64,000 nucleotides of DNA. It comes from Halarcobacter sp. (lineage in GTDB: Bacteria > Campylobacterota > Campylobacteria > Campylobacterales > Arcobacteraceae). The stretch is taken from the NCBI RefSeq assembly GCF_963676935.1, contig NZ_OY781470.1, forward strand, positions 1,894,680 through 1,958,679. The letters are read 5' to 3'. The translations under genes and the position numbers were made by a program. Shown one piece after another: positions 17,091 through 26,017 of this stretch. Position 1 is the stretch's first letter. Every line of letters starts with the position of its first letter. The notes beneath the pieces were generated by a model, which worked only from the letters and a program-made list of their open reading frames with translations, made no database searches and was not told the origin of the DNA.

Positions 17091-17102
17091 CCTAGTATGA
17101 TT

Positions 17103-17363
17103 TTATTGGGGAGGCTCTCTATAAAGATTACACCAACCTTGTGGATTAATTGATCCTTCAATAATCTTACAGGTATTTGTTTCTGGTTCAAAGTGCATAC
17201 AATCTTTACAAACTTTACCATTTTTTGGACTATCTTGATATTCAAATCTTTTTTTTGAGCCTTTTGCATAAAGTGATTTTGTAGAGAAAGTTACAAAACT
17301 AAGAAAAGCCAGATTTCTAAAAAAATCTCTTCTATTCATATTCTCTTTAGATTCATGTACCAT
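17103..17363 (-). CDS. High-potential iron-sulfur protein (HiPIP) with Tat signal
   Basis: This is an 86-residue periplasmic electron carrier. A Tat signal (NRRDFFRNLAF, about 10-20) is followed by a small domain with four cysteines, C52, C55, C65 and C78, that would bind one [4Fe-4S] cluster. The C-terminal part, from C65 to Y81, fits the HiPIP pattern exactly: C-x6-I-x3-G-W-C-x2-Y. The ATG at 17363 has AAAGGAT 6 nt upstream. The mature protein is short for the family. HiPIPs are best known from phototrophic and chemolithotrophic proteobacteria, where they feed terminal oxidases or reaction centres; here the partner is unknown. Confidence 0.82.
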   Translation of the reverse strand: MVHESKENMNRRDFFRNLAFLSFVTFSTKSLYAKGSKKRFEYQDSPKNGKVCKDCMHFEPETNTCKIIEGSINPQGWCNLYREPPQ

Positions 17364-17604
17364 TAAATATCCTTTGTATTGTTACATTGATTCTTCAGAT
17401 TATAATACTGAGACCTACTCTTTCAAACATATATATACTACAAAAGCACTCTTAATTAATAATTATATAAAGTATTTAGGAATTTAATATAATCTATTTT
17501 TTGAAAATTTAAATAATATTAGATATTTCAACTAAAAGATACTATTTAAATACACTTTATTACTATAATTCATTTATAAGTTTTTAACTTAAAAAGGAGA
17601 TGAT

Positions 17605-17835
17605 ATGAGCATTTATGTTGATATAAAAGATTTACTTGATGAATGCAAATGTAAAAATGATAACTTTATATTAGATATTGAAAATAAGACAATAATTTCA
17701 AAAAATATAGATACAATAAGTAGTTGTCAAAATGATTGTGGATTGATTACAAAAATAACAATGTATTTAATATCAAATGATATAGATTATGATTTATTAA
17801 ATGACTACAGTATCAAATTATATATAGAAGAATAA
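17605..17835 (+). CDS. Hypothetical acidic small protein, 76 aa
   Basis: The family is not recognised. The ATG is preceded by a strong ribosome binding site (AAGGAG) and a TATAAT -10 box near 17566-17571. The protein is acidic, has four cysteines (C14, C16, C41, C45) and no signal peptide, so metal binding is conceivable but unproved. It is monocistronic and lies between HiPIP (divergent) and glnS. Confidence 0.6.
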   Translation: MSIYVDIKDLLDECKCKNDNFILDIENKTIISKNIDTISSCQNDCGLITKITMYLISNDIDYDLLNDYSIKLYIEE

Positions 17836-17960
17836 TATCATTAAAACTATTCTTTAACTATTTATTAAACTATATACTAAAACAAACTCCTAAGATATAA
17901 GCTCCAATTAGATAAAATATACCTCTTATAATAGTTTTAAAATCAAAAGGTTTAATAAGA

Positions 17961-20225
17961 ATGAGTGAAAACAAAGATTTTTTACGAACAATAGTTGAAG
18001 AGGATTTAAAATCTAATAAATACGAAAAAATTGTTACTAGATTTCCTCCTGAGCCTAATGGCTTTCCACACATTGGACATGCAAAGTCTATATTTATAAA
18101 TTTTGGTATAGCACGTGATTATAATGGTTATTGTAATCTAAGAATGGATGATACAAACCCTACAACAGAAGATACAAAATATGTAGAGGCTTTAAAAGAT
18201 GCAGTTGAATGGCTGGGCTATGATTGGATTGGTGAAGTTAAATATACATCTGATTATTTTCCTAAAATATACAACTATGCAGTAGAACTTATAAAAATGG
18301 GTAAAGCGTATGTTGATAGTATCAATGAAGAAGAGATAAAAGAATATAGAGGTACTGTTACAGAAGCTGGGAAAAGAAGTAAATATGCCAATCGTACAAT
18401 AGAAGAGAACCTAGACCTTTTTGAAAAAATGAAAAATGGTGAATTTAAAGATGGGGAGCACGTATTAAGAGCAAAAATTGATATGAGTGCAGCTAATATG
18501 AAAATGAGAGACCCTCTTTTATATAGAATTAGACATGCACATCACTTTAGAACAAATGATGACTGGTGTATCTATCCAATGTATGATTTCGCTCATTGTT
18601 TATCTGATTATATTGAAGGTGTTTCTCACTCAATTTGCACTTTAGAATTTGAAAATAATAGAGATATTTATGACTGGGTTTTAGATGAACTAAATTTAAC
18701 TCCACCAAGACCATATCAACATGAATTTGCAAGACTTGGTATTAATTATACAGTTATGAGTAAAAGAAAACTTTTAGAACTCGTAAATGAGAACTATGTA
18801 AATGGTTGGGACGACCCTAGAATGCCAACTATTGCAGGTTTAAAAAGAAGAGGATATACAAAAGAATCTATTTTGAATTTTTGTGACCAAATTGGTATTG
18901 CAAAAGCAAACTCTATGGTTGATGTTTCTCAACTTGAATTTTGTATTAGAGATGATTTAAACCAAAAAGCACCAAGAGTTATGTGTGTACTTGACCCAAT
19001 CAAGGTTTCAATTGAGAATTATGAAGGAAGTGAAGAGATTGAAGCTTCATACTATCCTTATGATGTACCTAAAGAAGGCTCAAGAAAGATACCTTTTTCG
19101 AATGAAGTTTATATAGAAAGAGAAGATTTTAGTGAGAATCCAGTAAAAGGTTATAATAGATTAACTCCAAATCAAGCAGTAAGATTAAGACACGCCTATA
19201 TTATTACTTGTAAAGAGATAATTAAAGATGATGAAGGAAATATAGTAGAGATAAAAGCAATTTACAATCCTGATTCAAAAAGTGGTCAAGATAAAAGTGG
19301 AATAAAAGTAAAAAGTGCAATTCAATGGGTTGATGCAAAAAAAGCTAAAAAAATAGAAGTTAGACTTTATGATAGATTATATAAGAATGAAGCTCCAGAA
19401 GGACTTGAAGATTTAAATCCAAACTCTTTATCCATTATAAAAGATGCATTAATAGAACCAGCAGTAATTACTGAAAAACCTGATGAAAGATTTCAGTTTG
19501 AAAGACAAGGATATTTTTATGCTGACCCAATAAATTATACTGATGAAAACCCAGTATTTAATAAAATTGTTGGCTTAAAAGACTCATGGGCAAAAAAATC
19601 AAAAAACACTGAAGAAAAACAAAAAAACAAAACTACTTCAAAACAAGAAAAAAAAGAGATAGTTCATGGGGAAGCTGAACCTTTAACAGAGAAACAAAAA
19701 GAACTTTTCAATAGATATACAAATGAACTTAATCTAAATAATGAAGTATCAAACATATTAGCAAGAGATGAAAAACTATCATCTTTTTATGAAGAAGCTT
19801 TAACTAAATTAAACAGCCCTACTTCATTAGCAAATATAATTGCAAATGATGTAGCAAAAGAACTGAAAGAAAAAGAGATTAGTGAACTAAAATTTACAGC
19901 AAAAGAGATTGCTCAACTTGTAAAAATGATTGATGAAGAAATTATCTCAAGTAAAATTGCTAAACAAGTATTTGAACAGATGAATAAAACAGGTGAAAAT
20001 CCATCAAAAATTGTTGAAGATAAAGGTTTAGTTCAAATTAGTGACCCTTCAATAATTTTACCAATTATTGATGAAGTAATTGAAAAAAATCCAGATAATG
20101 TAAAAAAATACAAAGATGGGAACCAAAAACTATTTGGTTTTTTTGTAGGACAAGTATTAAAAGCAACTGGGGGAAAAGCAAATCCAAAAGTTGTAAATGA
20201 GTTAGTTACAAAAAAACTAAACTAA
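17961..20225 (+). CDS. glnS: Glutaminyl-tRNA synthetase fused to a YqeY/GatB-tail domain
   Basis: The enzyme charges tRNA-Gln with glutamine. It has 754 aa. The class I catalytic core has PPEPNGFPHIGH (29-40; HIGH 37-40) and the KMSKS-like VMSKRKL near residue 265. The anticodon-binding beta-barrels end near 555. A charged Lys/Glu linker (about 555-580) leads to a C-terminal YqeY/GatB-tail domain (about 590-754) with EISELKFTAKEIAQLVKMI and VGQVLKATGGKANPKVVN. That domain is a tRNA-binding module in GatB, so it probably helps tRNA-Gln recognition. Many Campylobacterota instead make Gln-tRNA by the indirect GatCAB route. It has an AAAGG ribosome binding site and is followed by a strong terminator. 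Confidence 0.95.
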   Translation: MSENKDFLRTIVEEDLKSNKYEKIVTRFPPEPNGFPHIGHAKSIFINFGIARDYNGYCNLRMDDTNPTTEDTKYVEALKDAVEWLGYDWIGEVKYTSDYFPKIYNYAVELIKMGKAYVDSINEEEIKEYRGTVTEAGKRSKYANRTIEENLDLFEKMKNGEFKDGEHVLRAKIDMSAANMKMRDPLLYRIRHAHHFRTNDDWCIYPMYDFAHCLSDYIEGVSHSICTLEFENNRDIYDWVLDELNLTPPRPYQHEFARLGINYTVMSKRKLLELVNENYVNGWDDPRMPTIAGLKRRGYTKESILNFCDQIGIAKANSMVDVSQLEFCIRDDLNQKAPRVMCVLDPIKVSIENYEGSEEIEASYYPYDVPKEGSRKIPFSNEVYIEREDFSENPVKGYNRLTPNQAVRLRHAYIITCKEIIKDDEGNIVEIKAIYNPDSKSGQDKSGIKVKSAIQWVDAKKAKKIEVRLYDRLYKNEAPEGLEDLNPNSLSIIKDALIEPAVITEKPDERFQFERQGYFYADPINYTDENPVFNKIVGLKDSWAKKSKNTEEKQKNKTTSKQEKKEIVHGEAEPLTEKQKELFNRYTNELNLNNEVSNILARDEKLSSFYEEALTKLNSPTSLANIIANDVAKELKEKEISELKFTAKEIAQLVKMIDEEIISSKIAKQVFEQMNKTGENPSKIVEDKGLVQISDPSIILPIIDEVIEKNPDNVKKYKDGNQKLFGFFVGQVLKATGGKANPKVVNELVTKKLN

Positions 20226-20226
20226 T

Positions 20227-20251
20227 AAAAAGGCTATTAATTAGCCTTTTT
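20227..20251. terminator. Strong bidirectional terminator
   Basis: AAAAAGGCTA and TAGCCTTTTT form a 10-bp stem with a 5-nt loop and extra T residues on both strands. It serves glnS and the convergent gene at 20251. Confidence 0.8.
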
Positions 20252-20787
20252 TAAAGAATCTTTTCAATATTTTCTTTTACTTTTATCAAAGTATTATTTA
20301 ATTCTATATTTTTATCAATAAACTCTTTTAAACCTAAAGTTTTTAGAGGTATTTTCTTTGTAAATTTGACAATATCTTCATCAATTGGCATACCACCTAT
20401 TTTTGTTTGCATTAAATCAATATATAAAAACTCATCATCTAAAGAAAATCTTGCATAATTATAATAAACTGATATTTGCTTATTTAACTTATGTAAATTT
20501 ATAGTTTCTGTTCTTAAAGAGGTGTAATCCATCTTACCTTTTCCAAATATTTGTGTAAAAATATAATAAGGGAAAAGATTTGAATCAACATTTATTCTAC
20601 TTATCTTTAAATTATCTTGCTTAATAAATATATCATCAATAAGTTTAATATAATAGTTAGAGTTCATAATACCTACATCTTTTAATATTTCAGTATTAAT
20701 AAACTCATATATTAGATGGGAATTCTCTTTTACAAAATTTTTCAATTCTTTTAATCCTAATTCATCTAAAAACTCTTTTTCTTCCAT
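20251..20787 (-). CDS. Hypothetical protein, 178 aa
   Basis: The family is not recognised. No signal peptide or membrane span is visible; it is a mixed alpha/beta-looking cytoplasmic protein rich in Ile, Lys and Asp. The ribosome binding site GGAG is about 6 nt before the ATG. It is 25 bp downstream of the large sensor GGDEF gene on the same strand and may be co-transcribed with it, which makes an accessory role in that signalling protein possible but unproved. Confidence 0.6.
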   Translation of the reverse strand: MEEKEFLDELGLKELKNFVKENSHLIYEFINTEILKDVGIMNSNYYIKLIDDIFIKQDNLKISRINVDSNLFPYYIFTQIFGKGKMDYTSLRTETINLHKLNKQISVYYNYARFSLDDEFLYIDLMQTKIGGMPIDEDIVKFTKKIPLKTLGLKEFIDKNIELNNTLIKVKENIEKIL

Positions 20788-20812
20788 TCTTTACTCCATA
20801 AAATTTATAAAT

Positions 20813-23668
20813 TTAATATATAATTGTTTTATTTCTACCGGTATCTTTAGCTTTATATAAAGCATCATCAGCTCTTTTTATAATGACATCTGGTGTATCA
20901 TTTTTTTGATATATTGTTGCTCCAATACTAACTGTTTTTATACCCACTTTATCAATATGATATTTACTAATTGAATTTCTGATTTTTTCAATTAATTGTT
21001 CTAATCCATCTTTATCTATTTCTGGTAAGATAAGTAAAAATTCCTCTCCACCCCATCTACCAAAATAATCTGTATTTCTAATATTTTCTTTTACAACTTT
21101 TGTAATCTCTTTTAAAACCTTATCTCCTATTAGATGTCCAAAAGTATCATTTGTATGTTTAAAATGGTCAATATCAATAATAGCACAACCAAAAGCATGA
21201 CTATACCGTAGATTTCTATTAATTTCATTTAACAATAATTCATCTAATTTAGACCTATTAAATACACCTGTTAATTTATCAGTTGTAGCTAATATTTCTA
21301 ACTCTTTATTTTGTTTTTCAATTATATCTTTTGCTATTACAATTTTTCTATTCCAATAATATAATAAAGACAATACAAATACAGCTGCAATTACTATTTG
21401 CCATATTAAAGAATAATCTACAATTTGCTGGTATTTTATTGTAACCCACTTTTTAAATATTCTATTAATATCTTTCTCATTAATACTTTGTATAACTTTT
21501 TCAAAAATATTATATAATTTGATATCATCATTTCTTATTCCGTAAGATAAGTCGTAACTAATAGGAAGTTGTCCTGCTATTTTTATATCAACCAATCCAT
21601 TTTCTTCCATTGCGTAAGCTATAGATGGTGCAGAATCAATATAAGCAAATACTTTACCTTCATTTACCTTTTCAAGTCCCTCTTTTACACTTGAGACTAA
21701 TTCAAGTTTTATCTTAGGATATTTACTTCTTAAATCCTCTTCAACTGCATAATCTCTAACAACTGCAAATTTTTTATTTTTAAAATTATTAATATCATCA
21801 ATAAAAAACTGATTATTTTTTGTTGCAATCACATATTGTATTGATATAATTGGTTTAGTAAAAAATAAATATTTACTTCTTATTGGAGTTTTTTTTGATA
21901 ATGATAGTATATCACACTCTTTTGTTTTTGCTTTCGCTAAAGATTCACTCCAATTTTCTGTTTTAACTATTTTTATTGATTTATTTAATTTTTTTTCAAG
22001 AATAGATTTAAAGTCAGAGCCTATACCATCATGCTCACCTTTTGAATTTATAGCTTCAAAAGGCATCCAATTTGGAGCAACACACATTTTTAAAGTTTTA
22101 TATTTTTTCAAATATGATATATTTTCAGGATTAAGTACTGTTTGTGTATTACTCTTCTCATTAACTTTTGTTACCCATTTTGCAATTATTTTATTCTTCT
22201 CAAATATATCGATTGTTTCAAGACCTTTTTTTATTATAGAAAATAAAATTGGTTTATCTTTATTTACAAAAAAATGAAGGCTTGAAGAGGGAAAACTATT
22301 TTGGGGTATACCTTTTATACCAACAATAAAATTATTTGCTAAATAATTTTCTACAACAATCTGAGTATCTAAATAAGCATCTACTTCATTTGTAAGAAGT
22401 TTATTTATTGAATCTTCTATGTCTTTAGTTTCAACAATATTAACTTGTGGATATTTTTGTTTTACTTTAGAAATTGTGCCATATTCTTTTATGATAGCTA
22501 GTTTTTTATTTTTTAAGTCATCTAGTGTTTTTATATTATTCTTTTGACTATTTACATATAAAAACTCTTTTATATAAAAATATGGTTTTGTAAAAAGTCC
22601 AAATTTATCTCTTTCCTTTGTAAAATAAGTATCTGGTAATATATCAATTTTTCTTTCTTTAAAGTCATTAAGTAACTCATGAAAAAGTTTATCATGATAT
22701 TTTACTTTCAAATTAAATCTTTTGACTATCTCTTTAAATATCTCTCCACTAAAACCATCTATAGAATTAGTTTCTTTATTAAAAAATACAACTGGACTCC
22801 AACTTTCAACACCTACATTGATAATATTATTTTCTATCCAACTTTTTTCTTCTTTATTTAATTTGATAGCGTAATTTTTTTGTAAATCTAATTCAGTTTT
22901 ATTATCAAACCATTTTGATTTAATTTTTTGTATCTCAACATAAGACCTGTCAAATGCTTTATCTAAAGCTGAAACTAACAATGGATAATCATTACGTACG
23001 CCAATTTTAATACTTATGTCTTCTTGTTGTTTAAATTTAGCTTCACCCACTGCAATTATTTCATTAATATTTTTTTCAGCTAATAAACTATCAATTACTG
23101 GTTTAATATCAATTATCGCATCTGCTTCATTATTTATCACTGCATTTATTGTTTGGTGTGGTTCATCAACTAATAATATTTTAATATTAGGGAATTCTTT
23201 TTTTAAAAGTTCTTCATACCAAAAACCTTTTACCACAGCTACTGTATATCCATTTAAACTTGATAAATCAAAAAATAAACTTCTATCTTTTTTCGCAAAA
23301 ATTAATGGTTTTTCATTTATTATTGTATTATTTGTAAAAAGTAAATAATTCTCTCTATCTTTTGTTTTAGTTATATTTCCGATTAAGTCAATCTCTTTAT
23401 TTTTTAACATAGTTAAATAGTTAAACCATTTATCACCAGAAACATATTTTATTTCTATTCCTAATTTTTTAACTAGCATATTAAGAACATCTATAGTATA
23501 TCCTGCAGGTTTTTCATCTCTATTAAAATTATAAGGTTTCCAATTTTGTTCATTGTGTACTTTTATAACTGGATGTTTTTTTAGAAAATCTTTTTCTTCA
23601 TCAGTTAAATAACTACTTGCAAAAAGTGAATGTATAGTTATAAAAAATAGAATAATATACTTCAACAA
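20813..23668 (-). CDS. Membrane diguanylate cyclase with three tandem periplasmic binding domains
   Basis: The protein has 951 aa. After a signal peptide (about 1-17) there are three solute-binding family 3 domains in a row (about 20-250, 275-500, 525-745). Each begins with a VHNEQNWKPYN-, VGVESWSPVVF- or MCVAPNWMPFE-like strand. One membrane helix (about 750-770) follows, then a GGDEF domain (about 785-951) with the active-site motif GGEEF near 872 and DIDHFKHTNDTFGH before it. It should make cyclic di-GMP in response to periplasmic ligands. No RxxD inhibitory site is obvious. The start is TTG (23668), followed by a second TTG, with AAAAGG upstream. Confidence 0.88.
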   Translation of the reverse strand: MLKYIILFFITIHSLFASSYLTDEEKDFLKKHPVIKVHNEQNWKPYNFNRDEKPAGYTIDVLNMLVKKLGIEIKYVSGDKWFNYLTMLKNKEIDLIGNITKTKDRENYLLFTNNTIINEKPLIFAKKDRSLFFDLSSLNGYTVAVVKGFWYEELLKKEFPNIKILLVDEPHQTINAVINNEADAIIDIKPVIDSLLAEKNINEIIAVGEAKFKQQEDISIKIGVRNDYPLLVSALDKAFDRSYVEIQKIKSKWFDNKTELDLQKNYAIKLNKEEKSWIENNIINVGVESWSPVVFFNKETNSIDGFSGEIFKEIVKRFNLKVKYHDKLFHELLNDFKERKIDILPDTYFTKERDKFGLFTKPYFYIKEFLYVNSQKNNIKTLDDLKNKKLAIIKEYGTISKVKQKYPQVNIVETKDIEDSINKLLTNEVDAYLDTQIVVENYLANNFIVGIKGIPQNSFPSSSLHFFVNKDKPILFSIIKKGLETIDIFEKNKIIAKWVTKVNEKSNTQTVLNPENISYLKKYKTLKMCVAPNWMPFEAINSKGEHDGIGSDFKSILEKKLNKSIKIVKTENWSESLAKAKTKECDILSLSKKTPIRSKYLFFTKPIISIQYVIATKNNQFFIDDINNFKNKKFAVVRDYAVEEDLRSKYPKIKLELVSSVKEGLEKVNEGKVFAYIDSAPSIAYAMEENGLVDIKIAGQLPISYDLSYGIRNDDIKLYNIFEKVIQSINEKDINRIFKKWVTIKYQQIVDYSLIWQIVIAAVFVLSLLYYWNRKIVIAKDIIEKQNKELEILATTDKLTGVFNRSKLDELLLNEINRNLRYSHAFGCAIIDIDHFKHTNDTFGHLIGDKVLKEITKVVKENIRNTDYFGRWGGEEFLLILPEIDKDGLEQLIEKIRNSISKYHIDKVGIKTVSIGATIYQKNDTPDVIIKRADDALYKAKDTGRNKTIIY

Positions 23669-23864
23669 AAAAAAGCCTTTTTTATAGTTTACATCTATAA
23701 TACTCTATTTTAATGCAAATAAATATTAAGTAAAAAATAAAATTTATTATAACTACAATCGATATTTAATTTTTTTTGACTTTTATTTTACATTATTATT
23801 TTTTTTAAAGCTTTAATTTATAAATAATCAATAAAATGTTTTAGCTTATTAATATACATCATAG

Positions 23865-23900
23865 TTATATAATGATAATAAGTATATAATCATTATATAA
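23865..23900. promoter_or_regulatory. Perfect 12-bp inverted repeat upstream of a GGDEF gene
   Basis: TTATATAATGAT (23865-23876), a 12-bp spacer, and ATCATTATATAA (23889-23900) lie in the 256-bp divergent gap between two GGDEF genes, 24 bp before the start at 23925. AATGATAAT inside it recalls Fur-type half-sites, but a full Fur box is not present. Confidence 0.45.
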
Positions 23901-23924
23901 ATAATTTGAAAGGTTGATATTTTA

Positions 23925-25124
23925 TTGCAAATGAAACGTGAAACTATAAAAATGGCAGCTGCTGTAAGCTTTACCATTACTATTTTAACACTTTATTCAA
24001 TTTGGAATTATTCTTATGAAAAAGAGCGTTTAATTGCCCAAATAGATAAACAACTATACTCAGCTGCAGTTGCTGTGCCTTTTGTCTTAGAAGATGATTT
24101 CCATGACAGAGCAACAAATGATAATTCAATAAGTGAAAAAGAAGATAATCGAAATATTAGAAATCTAACCAAATTAAACAACCAACTAGGAACAAAATTC
24201 CTTTATACAGTAATAAAAGCAAAAAATGGTATTCACTACCTTACAAGTTCAAGTGCTTTAGATAAAGAGGTAAAAACTCATACAGAAGTTCGTTATTTCA
24301 CCCCTTACCCAGATGCAAGTGAAACTTTAAAAAATAGTTTTGAACACTTAAGTACAGATTATACTGCCCCAAATAAAATATATAAACCGTTTTATGTTCC
24401 TATATTTAGTGATAGATGGGGAACTTATCGATCAATTGTACTTCCAATACAAACAAGCAATGGAAATCTATATGTTGTAGGTGTTGATATGGATATCTCA
24501 TATGTAAATAAGTTATTAAAACAAAATACAATCCAAACCTTTTTATCATTTTTACTTTTTTTAATCTCTATTGTACCTATTCTGATTGCATATAAAAATG
24601 TTTTAAAAGATAAGCATAAAGAGTATCAAGAGGTTTCAAAGAAATCTATTACTGATCCACTTACAAAACTTTACAATAGATACAAAATTGATAAGGAATT
24701 AGAAGTTCATTATAATAGTTTTCAAAATAACAACATATCTTTTGCCCTATTAATGTTAGATTTGGACCATTTTAAAAAGATTAATGACAAATATGGACAT
24801 CAAGAAGGTGATGAAGTATTAAAACAGTTTTCACAAATATTAAAAGATTCTACAAGACTAACGGATATTGTGGGAAGATGGGGAGGAGAAGAGTTTATAA
24901 TAATCTATCCAAATAGTGATTTAAATAGTGGTCTTCAACTTGCACAAAAACTACATACAAATTTAAAATATTCAAAGATGATGCAAAAATATCAACTTAC
25001 TGTTAGTATAGGGTTAGGTATTCCTAAAAAAGAGATCTCTTTAAATGAGTTTGTAAAAAAAGTTGATGAAGCTCTTTACAAAGCCAAAGATTTAGGAAGA
25101 AACCAAACTGTAGTTATTGACTAA
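23925..25124 (+). CDS. Membrane sensor diguanylate cyclase (GGDEF)
   Basis: The protein has 399 aa. A first membrane helix (about 10-28), a periplasmic sensor region of about 170 residues, a second helix (about 203-223) and a GGDEF domain (about 238-399) are visible. The catalytic motif is GGEEF near residue 319, with DLDHFKKINDKYGH upstream. It is an expected cyclic di-GMP synthase. The start could be TTG 23925 (11 nt after AAAGG) or the ATG two codons later (23931). It is divergent from the three-binding-domain cyclase, so two cyclases share one regulatory region with a perfect inverted repeat. Confidence 0.9.
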   Translation: MQMKRETIKMAAAVSFTITILTLYSIWNYSYEKERLIAQIDKQLYSAAVAVPFVLEDDFHDRATNDNSISEKEDNRNIRNLTKLNNQLGTKFLYTVIKAKNGIHYLTSSSALDKEVKTHTEVRYFTPYPDASETLKNSFEHLSTDYTAPNKIYKPFYVPIFSDRWGTYRSIVLPIQTSNGNLYVVGVDMDISYVNKLLKQNTIQTFLSFLLFLISIVPILIAYKNVLKDKHKEYQEVSKKSITDPLTKLYNRYKIDKELEVHYNSFQNNNISFALLMLDLDHFKKINDKYGHQEGDEVLKQFSQILKDSTRLTDIVGRWGGEEFIIIYPNSDLNSGLQLAQKLHTNLKYSKMMQKYQLTVSIGLGIPKKEISLNEFVKKVDEALYKAKDLGRNQTVVID

Positions 25125-25214
25125 TTATTAGTAAATCTTACAACTTGTAATATTTTATTTATTAATCTTTTTTTGATGTTAAAATTTGTTTATTATATAA
25201 ATAAAGGAAAATAG

Positions 25215-25544
25215 ATGGATGGTAAAATGATAGTAACTTACAAAATATTATGTAAAAACGATTTTAACTTAGAATTGACTCTTCAAAAACTTCTAGAAAA
25301 TGAGAAAGTTTCTAAGGTTATAAAAAGTGAGTTTGCAAAAGGAATCAGAAATATTGATATTTTTACAAAGGAGCTTGCTTCAAAAATAAAAATAGAAACA
25401 CAAAAAGAATTATATCAATTAGAAGTAGATAAAAATGATTTTGCAGATCTAATTACCCTTGCAGAAGAAGATGCAAAAACAAGAAAACTTACGAAAAAAG
25501 ATTGTGCACAGATTGAACTTGTAAATATTGAAACTATAGATTAA
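25215..25544 (+). CDS. Hypothetical protein, 109 aa
   Basis: The family is not recognised. It is a charged, probably cytoplasmic protein (Lys and Glu rich) without signal peptide or membrane span. A second in-frame ATG is four codons in. AAAGGA stands 7 nt before the ATG at 25215, which supports the longer form. It lies between a GGDEF gene and a rhodanese gene on the same strand, but gaps of 90 and 62 bp leave operon membership open. Confidence 0.6.
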   Translation: MDGKMIVTYKILCKNDFNLELTLQKLLENEKVSKVIKSEFAKGIRNIDIFTKELASKIKIETQKELYQLEVDKNDFADLITLAEEDAKTRKLTKKDCAQIELVNIETID

Positions 25545-25606
25545 TTCTATATCTTTTAAACTATATAAAGATATTATTTCAAAATTAATAATTATTAGGA
25601 TTTATT

Positions 25607-26002
25607 ATGAGATTAATTTTGCTATTTAGTTTTTTAATTAACATAGCTTTTAGTGATTTTATAGGTATTTCACCTAAAACACTTCAAGATAAAATAGATG
25701 AAAATATAGTTGTAATTGATATAAGAACTCCACCAGAATGGCAAGAGGTAGGAGTAGTTCCAACAAGTAAAAAAATTATGTTTTTTGATCAAGCTGGAAA
25801 ATATGATGTAGAAAAATGGCTTTTAGAATTTTCAAAATATGTAAAGAATAAAAATCAACCTTTTGTATTAGTTTGCAGATCTGGGAATAGAACAGGTGTT
25901 GTTGGTAACTTTTTATCAAATAAATTAGGATATAAAAAAGTTTTTCATCTAGAACATGGTATTAAATCATGGTTAAAAAATAATAAAAACACTCAAAAAT
26001 AG
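25607..26002 (+). CDS. Periplasmic single-domain rhodanese-like protein
   Basis: The protein has 131 aa. A short signal peptide (about 1-16, MRLILLFSFLINIAFS) precedes one rhodanese domain. The active-site loop is VCRSGNRTG with the catalytic C90; six-residue loops of this kind belong to sulfurtransferases, and IDIRTPPEW (about 37-45) is the usual entry motif. It should handle sulfane sulfur in the periplasm. An AGGAT ribosome binding site is present, and it is 15 bp before the EamA transporter gene, so the two are probably co-transcribed. Confidence 0.88.
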   Translation: MRLILLFSFLINIAFSDFIGISPKTLQDKIDENIVVIDIRTPPEWQEVGVVPTSKKIMFFDQAGKYDVEKWLLEFSKYVKNKNQPFVLVCRSGNRTGVVGNFLSNKLGYKKVFHLEHGIKSWLKNNKNTQK

Positions 26003-26017
26003 TACAGAAAGATTATT

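Noticed and set aside
17069-17269. Open frame of 66 codons on the minus strand
   Set aside because: It lies in another frame of the HiPIP gene, which has motif support; no ribosome binding site.
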